A stretch of 59,440 nucleotides of DNA from Bacteroidota bacterium (GTDB lineage: Bacteria > Bacteroidota > Bacteroidia > Cytophagales > Cytophagaceae), in NCBI GenBank assembly GCA_023391415.1, contig JAEWAY010000028.1, positions 1 through 59,440 on the forward strand, read 5' to 3'. Below the pieces are notes generated by a model that worked only from the letters and a program-made list of their open reading frames with translations, was not told the origin of the DNA and did no database searches. Shown here in pieces: positions 33,683 to 41,468 of the stretch. The first letter of the stretch is position 1. Each line of letters begins with the position of its first letter. A program made the position numbers and the translations under genes.

Positions 33683-33713
33683 GTCGTAATGTTTGGCGAG
33701 ATATGCAGAATTA

Positions 33714-34085
33714 TCAGGCGGCGACGCGAATGTTTTTCGCGGGCCGTTCTATGGAGTCCCATAAAGATGGGGGAAAGCAGGCGTATACCGATGGCAGAGT
33801 CTCGGCGGGTATGTATTTGGTAAGCACCCGGATAATCGCCTCGGTAGTGCCGGATTCCATATCCTTTAACGGCGTTTCCCATTCCGGACGTTTTTGACAG
33901 AAGGGTTTGATAAACGAGGGAAGGAGAGAAAGGAGCTCAATGTTTTTATCCATGGAAATTTTATTCAGCGCGGCCTGAAAAAAACTTCCCAATACCAGTT
34001 CCGATCGCTTCAAATCGACATTGTGTCCCAGTGCGAGTGACAAGTCTGACAATAGATTGGCGGTGTGTCCTTTGTATTTTATCAT
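33714..34085 (-). CDS. Hypothetical protein, weakly DUF2267-like
   Basis: The 123-residue protein has an all-helical look with a final segment IIRVLTKYIPAETLPSVYACFPPSLWDSI that recalls DUF2267 proteins, but the match is weak. It lies inside the ldhA-fixL-like operon: 6 bp after the dehydrogenase stop and 31 bp before the kinase start, so co-transcription is nearly certain. Function unknown; a role in the oxygen/fermentation circuit is only suggested by position. Confidence 0.65.
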   Translation of the reverse strand: MIKYKGHTANLLSDLSLALGHNVDLKRSELVLGSFFQAALNKISMDKNIELLSLLPSFIKPFCQKRPEWETPLKDMESGTTEAIIRVLTKYIPAETLPSVYACFPPSLWDSIERPAKNIRVAA

Positions 34086-34091
34086 GGCGCG

Positions 34092-35087
34092 TTAAAGATC
34101 GGTAAGTTCATGTTCGGATTTTCTTCCTTCGTCCCAGCGTGTAAGGTGCTGTATGGTCATATCCGCGATATTTTCGAGGGCGTTGGAAGTCAGAAAGGCC
34201 TGGTGTCCTGTGATCAGTACGTTTTTGAAACTGAGCAGACGGGCGAATACGTCGTCTTGCGGTATCGTGTCGGAATGGTCGTGAAAGAACAGGCCTTTTT
34301 CCTTTTCGTATACGTCGAGTCCAAGATAACCAATTTTTCCTGATTTGAGCCCTTCTATGGCGTCCCGCGTGTTGATCAGGGCGCCGCGGCCGGTGTTGAT
34401 GATCATGACGCCTTTTTTCATACGCTCTATACGGTTTTTATCGATCATATATTTCGTATGTTCATTGAGCGGGGCGTGCAGGGAGATGATATCGGATTGT
34501 TCGCAGAGTTTGTCCAGAGAGACATAGTCGACGCCATAGTCTTTTGTATAGGATTGATTGGGCTCGACATCGTAGCCAAGCAGATGACAGCCAAAGCCGT
34601 TCAGGATTTTGGCGACGATTCCGCCGATTTTGCCCAATCCGACGATTCCGACTGTCTTTCCTTTAAGGTCGTAGCCAATAAGGTTATCGAGGGTAAAGTC
34701 GTAAGCCTTGATCTTTTTGTCGGCCAGCGCGATTTTGCGGTTGAGCGCCTGAATCATGGCGATGGTATGCTCGGCGATGGAATAGGGGGAGTATTCGGGG
34801 ACGTTGCCGACGCGGATGCCGAGCTGGTTGGCCTTGCCGATATCGGTCTGGTCGTAGCCCGCCGCTCGTATGGCGATGTGCTTGACACCCATAGCGGACA
34901 GCTTTTCGAGTATGGGAGCGGAGCCGTCGTCGTTGGTGAATATGGACACCGCCTGGCATCCTTCCGCCAGTTTTACAGTATCCAATGAAAGAGCTTCTTT
35001 CAGAAACTTCAACTCATGCTTCTGGTTATTGGATTTTTCCAGATAAGAACGTTCGAATTGGTGTGTACTGAATATCGCTACTTTCAT
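34092..35087 (-). CDS. ldhA: D-lactate dehydrogenase (2-hydroxyacid dehydrogenase)
   Basis: The 331-residue protein matches fermentative D-lactate dehydrogenase over its whole length: MKVAIFSTHQFERSYLEK, IFTNDDGSAPILEKL, the Rossmann motif GKTVGIVGLGKIGGIVAKIL, IINTGRGALI with the substrate-binding arginine, DVYEKEKGLFF and the catalytic-histidine segment VLITGHQAFLT. It reduces pyruvate to D-lactate with NADH, which regenerates NAD when respiration is limited. It sits in one operon with a FixL-like kinase and a receiver-Crp regulator, so low oxygen probably induces it. Confidence 0.92.
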   Translation of the reverse strand: MKVAIFSTHQFERSYLEKSNNQKHELKFLKEALSLDTVKLAEGCQAVSIFTNDDGSAPILEKLSAMGVKHIAIRAAGYDQTDIGKANQLGIRVGNVPEYSPYSIAEHTIAMIQALNRKIALADKKIKAYDFTLDNLIGYDLKGKTVGIVGLGKIGGIVAKILNGFGCHLLGYDVEPNQSYTKDYGVDYVSLDKLCEQSDIISLHAPLNEHTKYMIDKNRIERMKKGVMIINTGRGALINTRDAIEGLKSGKIGYLGLDVYEKEKGLFFHDHSDTIPQDDVFARLLSFKNVLITGHQAFLTSNALENIADMTIQHLTRWDEGRKSEHELTDL

Positions 35088-35101
35088 ATTTTCGATTTGT
35101 T

Positions 35102-35467
35102 TTATCGTCCGGATCTTCCGGTCATATAGTCATAAAAATTTTCTTTCACCGCGCGGAGTGCCGCGCTGATCCGGTAAAATTCAGAAATTATACTTTCATC
35201 ATCAAGTTCGAAGCGATTCTTTTCTATTCCGGAATCGCGCGGTTTAAGATTCCGGGTCGCGATAAGTCCGGAGAGCGCTTCCATACGCTGGATATTATCT
35301 TCAAATCCTTTCCACATGTTATCCAGCCGCCTGATCGCTTCCATGGTAAGCGTCGCTGAGTAGCCGCCGCGGAGCAGGTCAAGGAGAAAGTCAATCTCTT
35401 TTTTTAGAAAATCAATTTCGGAAAGCAGCTCCGTCGAGAAATTTCGCGTTAGTGTGTCGTTTGTCAT
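35102..35467 (-). CDS. Hypothetical helical protein
   Basis: The 121-residue protein is unrecognised. It is helical and charged: LLSEIDFLKKEIDFLLDLLRGG could form a coiled coil, followed by a tail with FYRISAALRAVKENFYDYM. The ATG at 35467 was preferred over an upstream ATG at 35524 because the extra 19 residues look non-conserved (MPECRAILLYQNSRQALLV) and would put the start in a likely promoter region. It is the first gene of the ldhA-kinase-regulator operon, 14 bp before ldhA. Upstream, TTGACCTTTGTCCC on the minus strand (35591-35604) is a partial FNR-type box. Confidence 0.65.
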   Translation of the reverse strand: MTNDTLTRNFSTELLSEIDFLKKEIDFLLDLLRGGYSATLTMEAIRRLDNMWKGFEDNIQRMEALSGLIATRNLKPRDSGIEKNRFELDDESIISEFYRISAALRAVKENFYDYMTGRSGR

Positions 35468-35699
35468 AACCAGTAAAGCTTGTCGACTGTTTTGATACAA
35501 AAGTATGGCTCGGCATTCAGGCAAAAAATGATCTTTCCTTTATTAAAAACTGATGAATGTCACTTTTCGCGTTGGCGGACGGTAGTTATAGGGACAAAGG
35601 TCAAGAACGGTGCTATAGATCGGCTTCCTTAGGAATAGTTGGTTACTTTTATATTCGTTGTTATATTTAATCATTGTTTTACTATGTAACTTATTTATC

Positions 35700-36329
35700 G
35701 TGCGTTTATCTCGTTTTTTCGCGGGTGCTGTTTTTATCTGTTTCGCCCTGACCGCGGGCGCTCAATCGGGCGAGTACCGTTATGTAGTCGCTCCGATCTT
35801 GTTTAGCGAATCAGGCGGGTATGTCAATGGCGGGTTTACGCCGCATGGGTTTTCGGGGATCGTGCTGAAGCGGTCCGCCGGAAAGGTGAATTACCGTATC
35901 GCGGCGGAATATACCCGGGCCAGAAGGATTCGTAACGCGCCTCCTGATTCGTATGACATGCCTGATTTTGTGTATAATGAAAGACAAGGGTTGTTTCGCG
36001 CCGGTATGGAAAAAGGGTTGAAGATCGGGCGATATGTTCGTCTCTACGGAGCCCTGGATCTGGTTGTCGCCTATACGCGTACACTGGAAGAGTGGGATGG
36101 AGATATTGCCGGAGAGCGGATGGGATATGTTACCAAGGTATTAAGTACAGGCCTGATGCCAGCCCTTGGTCTTGAAGTAAGCCTGTGCCCGCGTATTTCG
36201 CTGGCGGCGGAGACCAGGGCCAGGTTGCTAGTTAGCGCGGAACTGAATAGCAATCAATATGGATCTGTTCAGTACCTGCATTGGATGACCAATCGCCTGG
36301 GCGGATTGATGCTCAATGTACATCTGTAG
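35700..36329 (+). CDS. Hypothetical outer-membrane-type protein
   Basis: The 209-residue protein starts with GTG and a signal peptide (MRLSRFFAGAVFICFALTAGAQ, cleavage about residue 22). The remainder is made of alternating strands (YRYVVAPILF, FSGIVLKRSAGKVNYRIAAEYTRAR, RLYGALDLVVAYTRTL, MPALGLEVSL, ISLAAETRARLLVS, LGGLMLNVHL), a pattern of outer-membrane beta barrels. An upstream TTG at 35658 is in frame but would precede the signal by a stretch of hydrophobic residues. No family was recognised. It is divergent from the ldhA operon. Confidence 0.65.
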   Translation: MRLSRFFAGAVFICFALTAGAQSGEYRYVVAPILFSESGGYVNGGFTPHGFSGIVLKRSAGKVNYRIAAEYTRARRIRNAPPDSYDMPDFVYNERQGLFRAGMEKGLKIGRYVRLYGALDLVVAYTRTLEEWDGDIAGERMGYVTKVLSTGLMPALGLEVSLCPRISLAAETRARLLVSAELNSNQYGSVQYLHWMTNRLGGLMLNVHL

Positions 36330-36359
36330 AAGTTCGTTTATTTCCCGACACTTATATGG

Positions 36360-36788
36360 TTACTCGATCGGTTTCCGCGTGCTGACCGCGATTCTGTTCC
36401 ACGCGTTAATGGTAACAATGGCGATAACGATTTGGCTGATATAGTTTTTATCAAAATATTTTTCGGCTTGTTCAAACGTTTTATCTGTTAATCCGCCTTT
36501 ATGAATTAGTGTGACTTCTTCGGTCATCGCCAAAATTGCTTTTTCCTCTTCTGTAAACAGGTTTGTTTCTTTCCAGGCGTTGAGCAAGAAAATTCGCTGG
36601 GGTGTTTCGCCTTGCTTTAGCGCGTCCGCGGTATGCATATTGATGCAATACGCGCAACCGTTCATTTGCGACGCCCGGATTTTAATCAGTTCCTTATGTG
36701 ATTTTGAAAGCTGGGAATGTCGTAGATAATCTTCTAAAGCGTACATCGCTTTGTAGGCGTCTTCTTGAATTTCTATTCTACTTTTCAT
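36360..36788 (-). CDS. Carboxymuconolactone decarboxylase family protein (AhpD-like)
   Basis: The 142-residue protein is an AhpD-type CMD domain: YKAMYALEDYLRHSQLSKSHKELIKIRASQMNGCAYCINMHTADAL. The CAYC motif with the nearby histidine is the redox site of AhpD-like alkylhydroperoxidases, so thiol-based peroxide or aldehyde detoxification is likely. Single-gene unit. Confidence 0.92.
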   Translation of the reverse strand: MKSRIEIQEDAYKAMYALEDYLRHSQLSKSHKELIKIRASQMNGCAYCINMHTADALKQGETPQRIFLLNAWKETNLFTEEEKAILAMTEEVTLIHKGGLTDKTFEQAEKYFDKNYISQIVIAIVTINAWNRIAVSTRKPIE

Positions 36789-36983
36789 TTCAATTTATTT
36801 TTGACAAAGATCGGATTTTAAATCAATCTTGAATTGGTTTATGAACGCTTTTCGCTCTTAATTTTGCCGGTGCCATATTAAAAGCGAATATAGCTGAATC
36901 ATCGACTGATTTTCCGCTATTTGTTTTTTGGATATGGTCCATGCGGGCGCGCGGAACGCGATAGTACATATGATCCGCGTAAT

Positions 36984-37025
36984 AAAAAAAGACGCGTCTT
37001 CACCTCCATGGCGCGAAGACGCGTC
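36984..37025 (-). terminator. Terminator of the SRPBCC-VOC gene
   Basis: GACGCGTCTTC (36991-37001) is the exact reverse complement of GAAGACGCGTC (37015-37025). On the minus strand the 11-bp stem is followed by a run of seven T. It lies 3 bp after the stop at 37029. Confidence 0.9.
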
Positions 37026-37028
37026 GTT

Positions 37029-37991
37029 TTACTTCGGCTGAAAATTCAGCATCCAGTTGATGCCGAATCTGTCCGTAAAGCTGCCGTAGTAGGCTCCCCA
37101 GAACATGTCCCGCAGCGGCATGCTGATATTGCCGCCTTCCGATAGTTTGCGGAATACGCGCTCGGTTTCTTCCCTTGACTCCGGCTCCAGGTTTATATGC
37201 ATATTGTTGCCTTGTACCATGGTAAATCCCATTTCTTTTGGAGCGTCGGTCCCCATCAGGATATGGCCTCCGGGAAGGGGTAGTTCGATATGAAGCACCA
37301 TGTTTTTGAGCTGCTCGCTGACTGGTGGCTGATCGGGCGAGGGGGGAATATCTCCGAATCGCTGAATACCCCCTTTGAACTCCGTCCGGAATACGGATTG
37401 GTAAAAGCGAAACGCTTCCTCGGTATTGCCCGGGCAGTTGATATAGGTAGCTACTCTTACCCTGTTGTCCGGCTTGTTTTGCCGGCGCAGGTAAAATTGC
37501 GCGCTGATATACTGATCCAGATTTTCCAGACCCATCGTAAACCCTTCTTTGAAGCCCATTTCTATAATGCTTTCCAGATCACTCAGTGATTCAAAACGAA
37601 TTTTGACCTTCACGGAAGTGGTATGTTTCTGGTCTGTAAAGGTGTTCTCCCAGAAGCAGCGGGGTTTGTCGTCGCTGATTACCTGATTTTCGTCACAAAA
37701 AGCGTCTGTACCTGAAAAGTAGCGCGAGGGGCTTATTTTTTCATAGTCAAAAAGGCACCATTGTTTGTCACCTTCGGGACCGATCATGCAGTAATGCCAG
37801 CGACCTCCTTCCTCGAAACGGAGGGAGCTGGTTTCCGCCCTCCAGGGTTTGGGCGCCCACCAGAGGTCAAGGATTTCCGGATCGGTCCAGGCGGCCCAGA
37901 CCAGGTCTATGGGCGCGTCAAAAGAACGTTCCACATGTATCGTGTTGTTCGCTTTGTCTACGTCAAAGTTAAAGAGGATGGCTTTGTTCAT
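37029..37991 (-). CDS. SRPBCC-VOC fusion protein
   Basis: The 320-residue protein joins an N-terminal AHSA1/SRPBCC domain (about 10-165; IHVERSFDAPIDLVWAAWTDPEILDLWWAPKPW, GFTMGLENLDQYI) to a C-terminal PhnB-type VOC domain (about 178-318; VATYINCPGNTEEAFRFYQSVF, PLRDMFWGAYYGSFTDRFGINWML). Usually these are separate genes after an ArsR regulator; here they are one chain. The start overlaps the end of the ArsR gene by 23 bp, so translation is coupled. A hydrophobic substrate bound by the SRPBCC cavity may be passed to the VOC site (inference). Confidence 0.92.
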   Translation of the reverse strand: MNKAILFNFDVDKANNTIHVERSFDAPIDLVWAAWTDPEILDLWWAPKPWRAETSSLRFEEGGRWHYCMIGPEGDKQWCLFDYEKISPSRYFSGTDAFCDENQVISDDKPRCFWENTFTDQKHTTSVKVKIRFESLSDLESIIEMGFKEGFTMGLENLDQYISAQFYLRRQNKPDNRVRVATYINCPGNTEEAFRFYQSVFRTEFKGGIQRFGDIPPSPDQPPVSEQLKNMVLHIELPLPGGHILMGTDAPKEMGFTMVQGNNMHINLEPESREETERVFRKLSEGGNISMPLRDMFWGAYYGSFTDRFGINWMLNFQPK

Positions 37992-38307
37992 TTTTTTTGT
38001 TTTTAAGGTTTATGAGTACTTCGTCCAGTTGTGTGAAACGCTGCTCCCACAGTTGTCTGAACTGTCCGAGCCACTGGTCTATTTCTTTCATTTTGTCAAG
38101 CTCCAGATGATAGTATATTTCTCTTCCCTGGGAGCGGGTCATTACAAGCTCGCATTCGGTGAGAACGCGCAGGTGTTTGGATATAGCCTGCCGGGAGGTG
38201 TCAAAATGAGCGGCGATGGCGTTGGGTGTCATGGCCTGTAAAGCGATCAACGTGATAATGGCCCGGCGGGTGGGGTCCGCTATGGCCTGAAATACATCTC
38301 TTCTCAT
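37969..38307 (-). CDS. ArsR family transcriptional regulator
   Basis: The 112-residue protein is a short winged-helix ArsR repressor: MRRDVFQAIADPTRRAIITLIALQAMTPNAIAAHF, then DTSRQAISKHLRVLTECELVMTRSQGREIYYHL. This is the subgroup that controls SRPBCC genes and has no metal cysteines. The open frame goes further upstream, but the ATG at 38307 gives the standard N-terminus and leaves the operator sites at 38382-38422 outside. It overlaps the SRPBCC-VOC gene by 23 bp. Confidence 0.93.
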   Translation of the reverse strand: MRRDVFQAIADPTRRAIITLIALQAMTPNAIAAHFDTSRQAISKHLRVLTECELVMTRSQGREIYYHLELDKMKEIDQWLGQFRQLWEQRFTQLDEVLINLKNKKNEQSHPL

Positions 38308-38381
38308 GTGTGTCGGTTTTTGTTTGAGCAGCGCCTTTCTGATAATAACTATCTGTAATTTGTATGAATTAACTTTATATG

Positions 38382-38422
38382 AAACTATATGGTTGTAAAT
38401 ATATGTGCAACTATTTGGTTGC
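38382..38422. promoter_or_regulatory. Twin ArsR operator candidates
   Basis: GCAACTATTTGGTTGC (38407-38422) has GCAAC/GTTGC inverted ends; AACTATATGGTT (38383-38394) repeats its core 26 bp away. The two near-identical sites lie about 80 bp upstream of the arsR start and fit two helical faces for autorepression. Confidence 0.6.
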
Positions 38423-38689
38423 GCAAATGATTTTATCAATTTTTAATTATTAGGATTTCTTTCCCGCGTGTTTACAGGGATTTGACTTATTGTTCTTGTA
38501 ACAGGTGATTTTACCGGTAGCTGAACTTGTCGAATTCCGGTGATTTTGTTAGGGTTATAAATACAACCCGTGAGACGTAATACCTATCCTCGAAGTGATG
38601 GTATGAAAGATGGCGGGAAGGGGGGAGAGATTTACTGGTTGTTTATAAACTTGTCAGATCGTATTAATCCATTTCGGATCATATTGCCG

Positions 38690-38716
38690 CGATCGTCTCG
38701 TATATTGAGACGATCG
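38690..38716. terminator. Hairpin in the gap 38308-38742
   Basis: CGATCGTCTC (38690-38699) pairs perfectly with GAGACGATCG (38707-38716). It lies 26 bp after the methyltransferase stop (minus strand), without a good T-tract. Apart from this and the operators, the 435-bp gap between arsR and the methyltransferase shows nothing else. Confidence 0.5.
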
Positions 38717-38742
38717 TTGTTTCAGATATGTCCCGCGTTTTA

Positions 38743-39480
38743 TTAATCCGGTTTCCGCGCTACAAGTATGTATTCCTCCGTTTTGAACCCGAATCGATTG
38801 TCCGGATCTTCCTGATACGACAAAACATCAACGTCAAAGAAACCCGCTTTTAGTCGTTCTTTCAGGCCTTCCACAGAATATACGCGTACATGGTCTTCTT
38901 GTCCGAAGCAGGCTTTACGCTGATCTTTATCAGTCACGGAAAAGTCTTCATAAATTTCACCTTCTTTGAATGGAGTCTGGATAATCGCTTTTCCTCCGGG
39001 CTTGAGTATACGGTATAGTTCCGCGATGGCTTTGTGATCTTCGGTTATATGTTCCAGTACATGAAAGCAGATGATCATATGGTAGGTATTGTCGGGTTCA
39101 TCGATCTTGGTAATGTCAAGCGCCTTGTCTGTATGGAGTCCTCCTTCATAATCTGTAGAAGTATAATGGGGAAACTCTTTCTTTAGCTTTCTTTGGATGA
39201 CTTTGGAGGGAGAAAAATGCAAAATAGCGTCGTTAGGTCGCGGAATTACCTGTTCCCGCAGCACGGACCAAAGGCGTCGGTGCCGACCCAGGCTACCGCG
39301 TCCGGGACATAAGTCGCCGGTATGATGCTGTATAAATTGTTGGAGGCGGTTTCCACAGATTGTACATTGGACTTTGTCTCCCTTGTAAAAAAAGACTAGT
39401 ATTTTTCGTAAAGTCGCTTCATGTCGATTGATCAGGCCGGGAAAATAACGATTTATTCTTTTCTTGATAAAGTTATACAT
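38743..39480 (-). CDS. Class I SAM-dependent methyltransferase
   Basis: The 245-residue protein has an N-terminal zinc-ribbon-like part with cysteines (QCTICGNRLQQF ... GDLCPGRGSLGRHR), followed by a Methyltransf_11 core. The AdoMet site is unusual in lacking a classical GxGxG: the first motif reads ILHFSPSKVIQRKL. Then IICFHVLEHITEDHKAIAELYRILKPGGKAIIQTPF is canonical. The target is unknown; homologues often methylate glycans or small molecules in cell-surface loci. Single-gene unit. Confidence 0.85.
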   Translation of the reverse strand: MYNFIKKRINRYFPGLINRHEATLRKILVFFYKGDKVQCTICGNRLQQFIQHHTGDLCPGRGSLGRHRRLWSVLREQVIPRPNDAILHFSPSKVIQRKLKKEFPHYTSTDYEGGLHTDKALDITKIDEPDNTYHMIICFHVLEHITEDHKAIAELYRILKPGGKAIIQTPFKEGEIYEDFSVTDKDQRKACFGQEDHVRVYSVEGLKERLKAGFFDVDVLSYQEDPDNRFGFKTEEYILVARKPD

Positions 39481-39736
39481 ATTCAGTTTTACGAGTATTA
39501 CCGATCACGTTTAGAATTCTTTGTTTTTTTCGGAAAGTTTATCGGCCTGAGGCAAATGTATGAAATACCCGCGACAGTTTTAATACGTTTTCGAGGGAGT
39601 AACGCCATCGTTTTTGAAACGTAGTATAGCTGCTGGTCCCCGTTTTACCGGACTCTATAAGACTGAGCTTGTTCCCTGTTTACAAACTATTCGCTTAGTG
39701 ACCGCGGCTATTTTGTCCCGGGTTTACTAGTTTGGG

Positions 39737-40510
39737 TTATATGAGACCGCTTCCCAACGCCAGCGACAGGATGATCAGCAGGATCGCTATGGTTATCTGT
39801 AAAAAACGAAGAGTGACTTTCTTAAGCGACTTGTCGCCTACATAGGCTCCGGCGATGGCCGCCAGTGTCGCTGACGAGATCAGTGTCAGATTGTCGTTCA
39901 GACCGCTTTCATTGAATTGGGTGGCGTATATGCTCAGTCTCGTGAAGTCGACCAGTACGGCTACGACGACTGTTGTGCCGATAAAGGCTTCCTTGGATAG
40001 TTTCGCCTTGATCAGAAACGCGCTTCTCAACGCGCCCTGGTTTCCGGAAAGCCCGCCAAAGAAACCGCTCAGCAATCCGCCAAGGGGAAGTTTGTTTTGT
40101 TCAAATTGTAGACGCTTGAAGCGGGGGAAAAGATCAAGACTGGCGAAAGTTATAAGCAGAAGGGAGATGATAAGTTTCAGAAGCTGGACATCAAAAGTTT
40201 GATTAAAAAGTGTATAGGAAACTAATGGGCGGGACGCGGGTAGGGAAATCAGAAGCCAGGAACCGGCTATGGCGGCGATGATGGCGGGGATGCCAAATCG
40301 GAGCGCGACTCCTTTATTCGCTTTTTTCCCGACTAGAAAAAGCTTAAATAAGTTGTTGAAAAAGTGTACGATTCCGGTCATGCTGACGGCGAGGTCCGCC
40401 GGAAAGTAGATCATGAACAAAGGGGTAAGGACGGTGGCCAGCCCAAACCCGGAAAAGAAAGTCAGAATGGCTACCGCGAAGGCGGCGAATGAAAGGATAA
40501 TGATTTCCAT
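39737..40510 (-). CDS. Sulfite exporter TauE/SafE family protein
   Basis: The 257-residue protein has about eight membrane helices and the TauE/SafE layout with two related halves: FSGFGLATVLTPLFMIYFPADLAVSMTGIVHFFNN in the first and LLSGFFGGLSGNQGALRSAFL in the second. The family exports sulfur oxyanions or organosulfonates. It stands alone between a methyltransferase and the ric operon, with 256 bp of featureless sequence downstream of it. Confidence 0.9.
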   Translation of the reverse strand: MEIIILSFAAFAVAILTFFSGFGLATVLTPLFMIYFPADLAVSMTGIVHFFNNLFKLFLVGKKANKGVALRFGIPAIIAAIAGSWLLISLPASRPLVSYTLFNQTFDVQLLKLIISLLLITFASLDLFPRFKRLQFEQNKLPLGGLLSGFFGGLSGNQGALRSAFLIKAKLSKEAFIGTTVVVAVLVDFTRLSIYATQFNESGLNDNLTLISSATLAAIAGAYVGDKSLKKVTLRFLQITIAILLIILSLALGSGLI

Positions 40511-40641
40511 AACGCTCTATGCATATGAAGGCGTTCGCGATGAGAAAAAGCCCTATGTCCGGCTTAAACCACGATATATCGGAAAATGATACGATATTGG
40601 CTGAAATTATTTTGGGGAGAAAGATAAGATGTATCATCCTG

Positions 40642-40684
40642 AAAATAAAAATTCCGGCGGACCTGACGGGGTGCCGGAATTTTC
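40642..40684 (-). terminator. Terminator of the rrf2-ric operon
   Basis: AAAATTCCGGC (40649-40659) is the exact reverse complement of GCCGGAATTTT (40674-40684). On the minus strand the stem is followed by TTTTTATTTTCA. It lies 30 bp after the ric stop. Confidence 0.88.
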
Positions 40685-40714
40685 TTTGGTTTCGTTATGC
40701 TCTCAGCGATATCC

Positions 40715-41446
40715 TTACACGTTTGCCCGGGTGGATTTTTCCAGTTCGAGCGCTTTGGGAAAAAGAATATTGTTTTCCAGGTGAATATGCAGATGCAGAT
40801 CCTCTTCAAATTCCTTGAGCATCGCGAAAGTTACCCGGTAGGTATTACAGGCGTCGGCGGGTGGATTGTAGTCGCCGCTTAGCCTCGCGATTTCCCGGAA
40901 GCGCTCGCCTTCACTGTCGTGTTCGTGATGCATCATCGCGATCGGGTTGCTGACAGAGCCGAAAGGAGGCTCCGGCAGAGATTCCCGGGTGTTTGTCGCT
41001 TTTACCATCTTCCGGATGTAGGGAAAGAGAATCATCTCTTCTTTTTTCATGTGCATGGCTAATTCGCCCGCGGACTGGTTGAACAGAGTTTCGATTTTTG
41101 CCAGTTCCGGATGGCTCTGACCATGCACCTGTACGATTTTGTGGAGAAAAGGCTTGATCTCGGCTACTTTGTTTTCTACATAACTGTGATGTATCTTTTC
41201 GATATATTCCGTGAGCAGGTCCAGCGGCCAGGATCTGTAGTCCGTAGCTTTGTCCGTATCTTCTCCCACGCGCTTCAGGAGCGAGTCGATTACCTGTTGC
41301 GGAGCCAGCTTTTTCGCTTCGCAGGCTTCGCCGATCGTGCGACCGCCTTTGCAGCAAAAATCAATACCATATGACTGAAATACCGGCGCTACCCGGTAGT
41401 CTTGCGCTACCAGTTCGCCAATGACGCTTTGTGTGGTGATGTTCAT
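40715..41446 (-). CDS. ric: Iron-sulfur cluster repair di-iron protein (Ric/ScdA/YtfE)
   Basis: The 243-residue protein has an N-terminal ScdA_N domain (about 1-60) with IDFCCKGGRTIGEAC (C31, C32) and a C-terminal hemerythrin-like di-iron domain (about 80-235) with ligands in HHSYVENKV, VHGQSHPELAKIE, MHMKKEEMILFPYI, MHHEHDSEG and HIHLENNILFPKA. YtfE/ScdA repairs iron-sulfur clusters after nitric oxide or peroxide damage. It is the last gene of the Rrf2-membrane protein-TDO-ric operon, which makes NO-responsive control likely. Confidence 0.95.
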   Translation of the reverse strand: MNITTQSVIGELVAQDYRVAPVFQSYGIDFCCKGGRTIGEACEAKKLAPQQVIDSLLKRVGEDTDKATDYRSWPLDLLTEYIEKIHHSYVENKVAEIKPFLHKIVQVHGQSHPELAKIETLFNQSAGELAMHMKKEEMILFPYIRKMVKATNTRESLPEPPFGSVSNPIAMMHHEHDSEGERFREIARLSGDYNPPADACNTYRVTFAMLKEFEEDLHLHIHLENNILFPKALELEKSTRANV

Positions 41447-41468
41447 GATGGTTATATGTTTTTTGGTT

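Noticed and set aside
36921..37145. 74-codon plus-strand frame over the terminator at 36984
   Set aside because: Formed by the terminator hairpin and the antisense of the SRPBCC-VOC gene; no independent support.
39421..39624. 67-codon plus-strand frame upstream of the methyltransferase
   Set aside because: Overlaps the opposite-strand methyltransferase start and shows no protein-like features.
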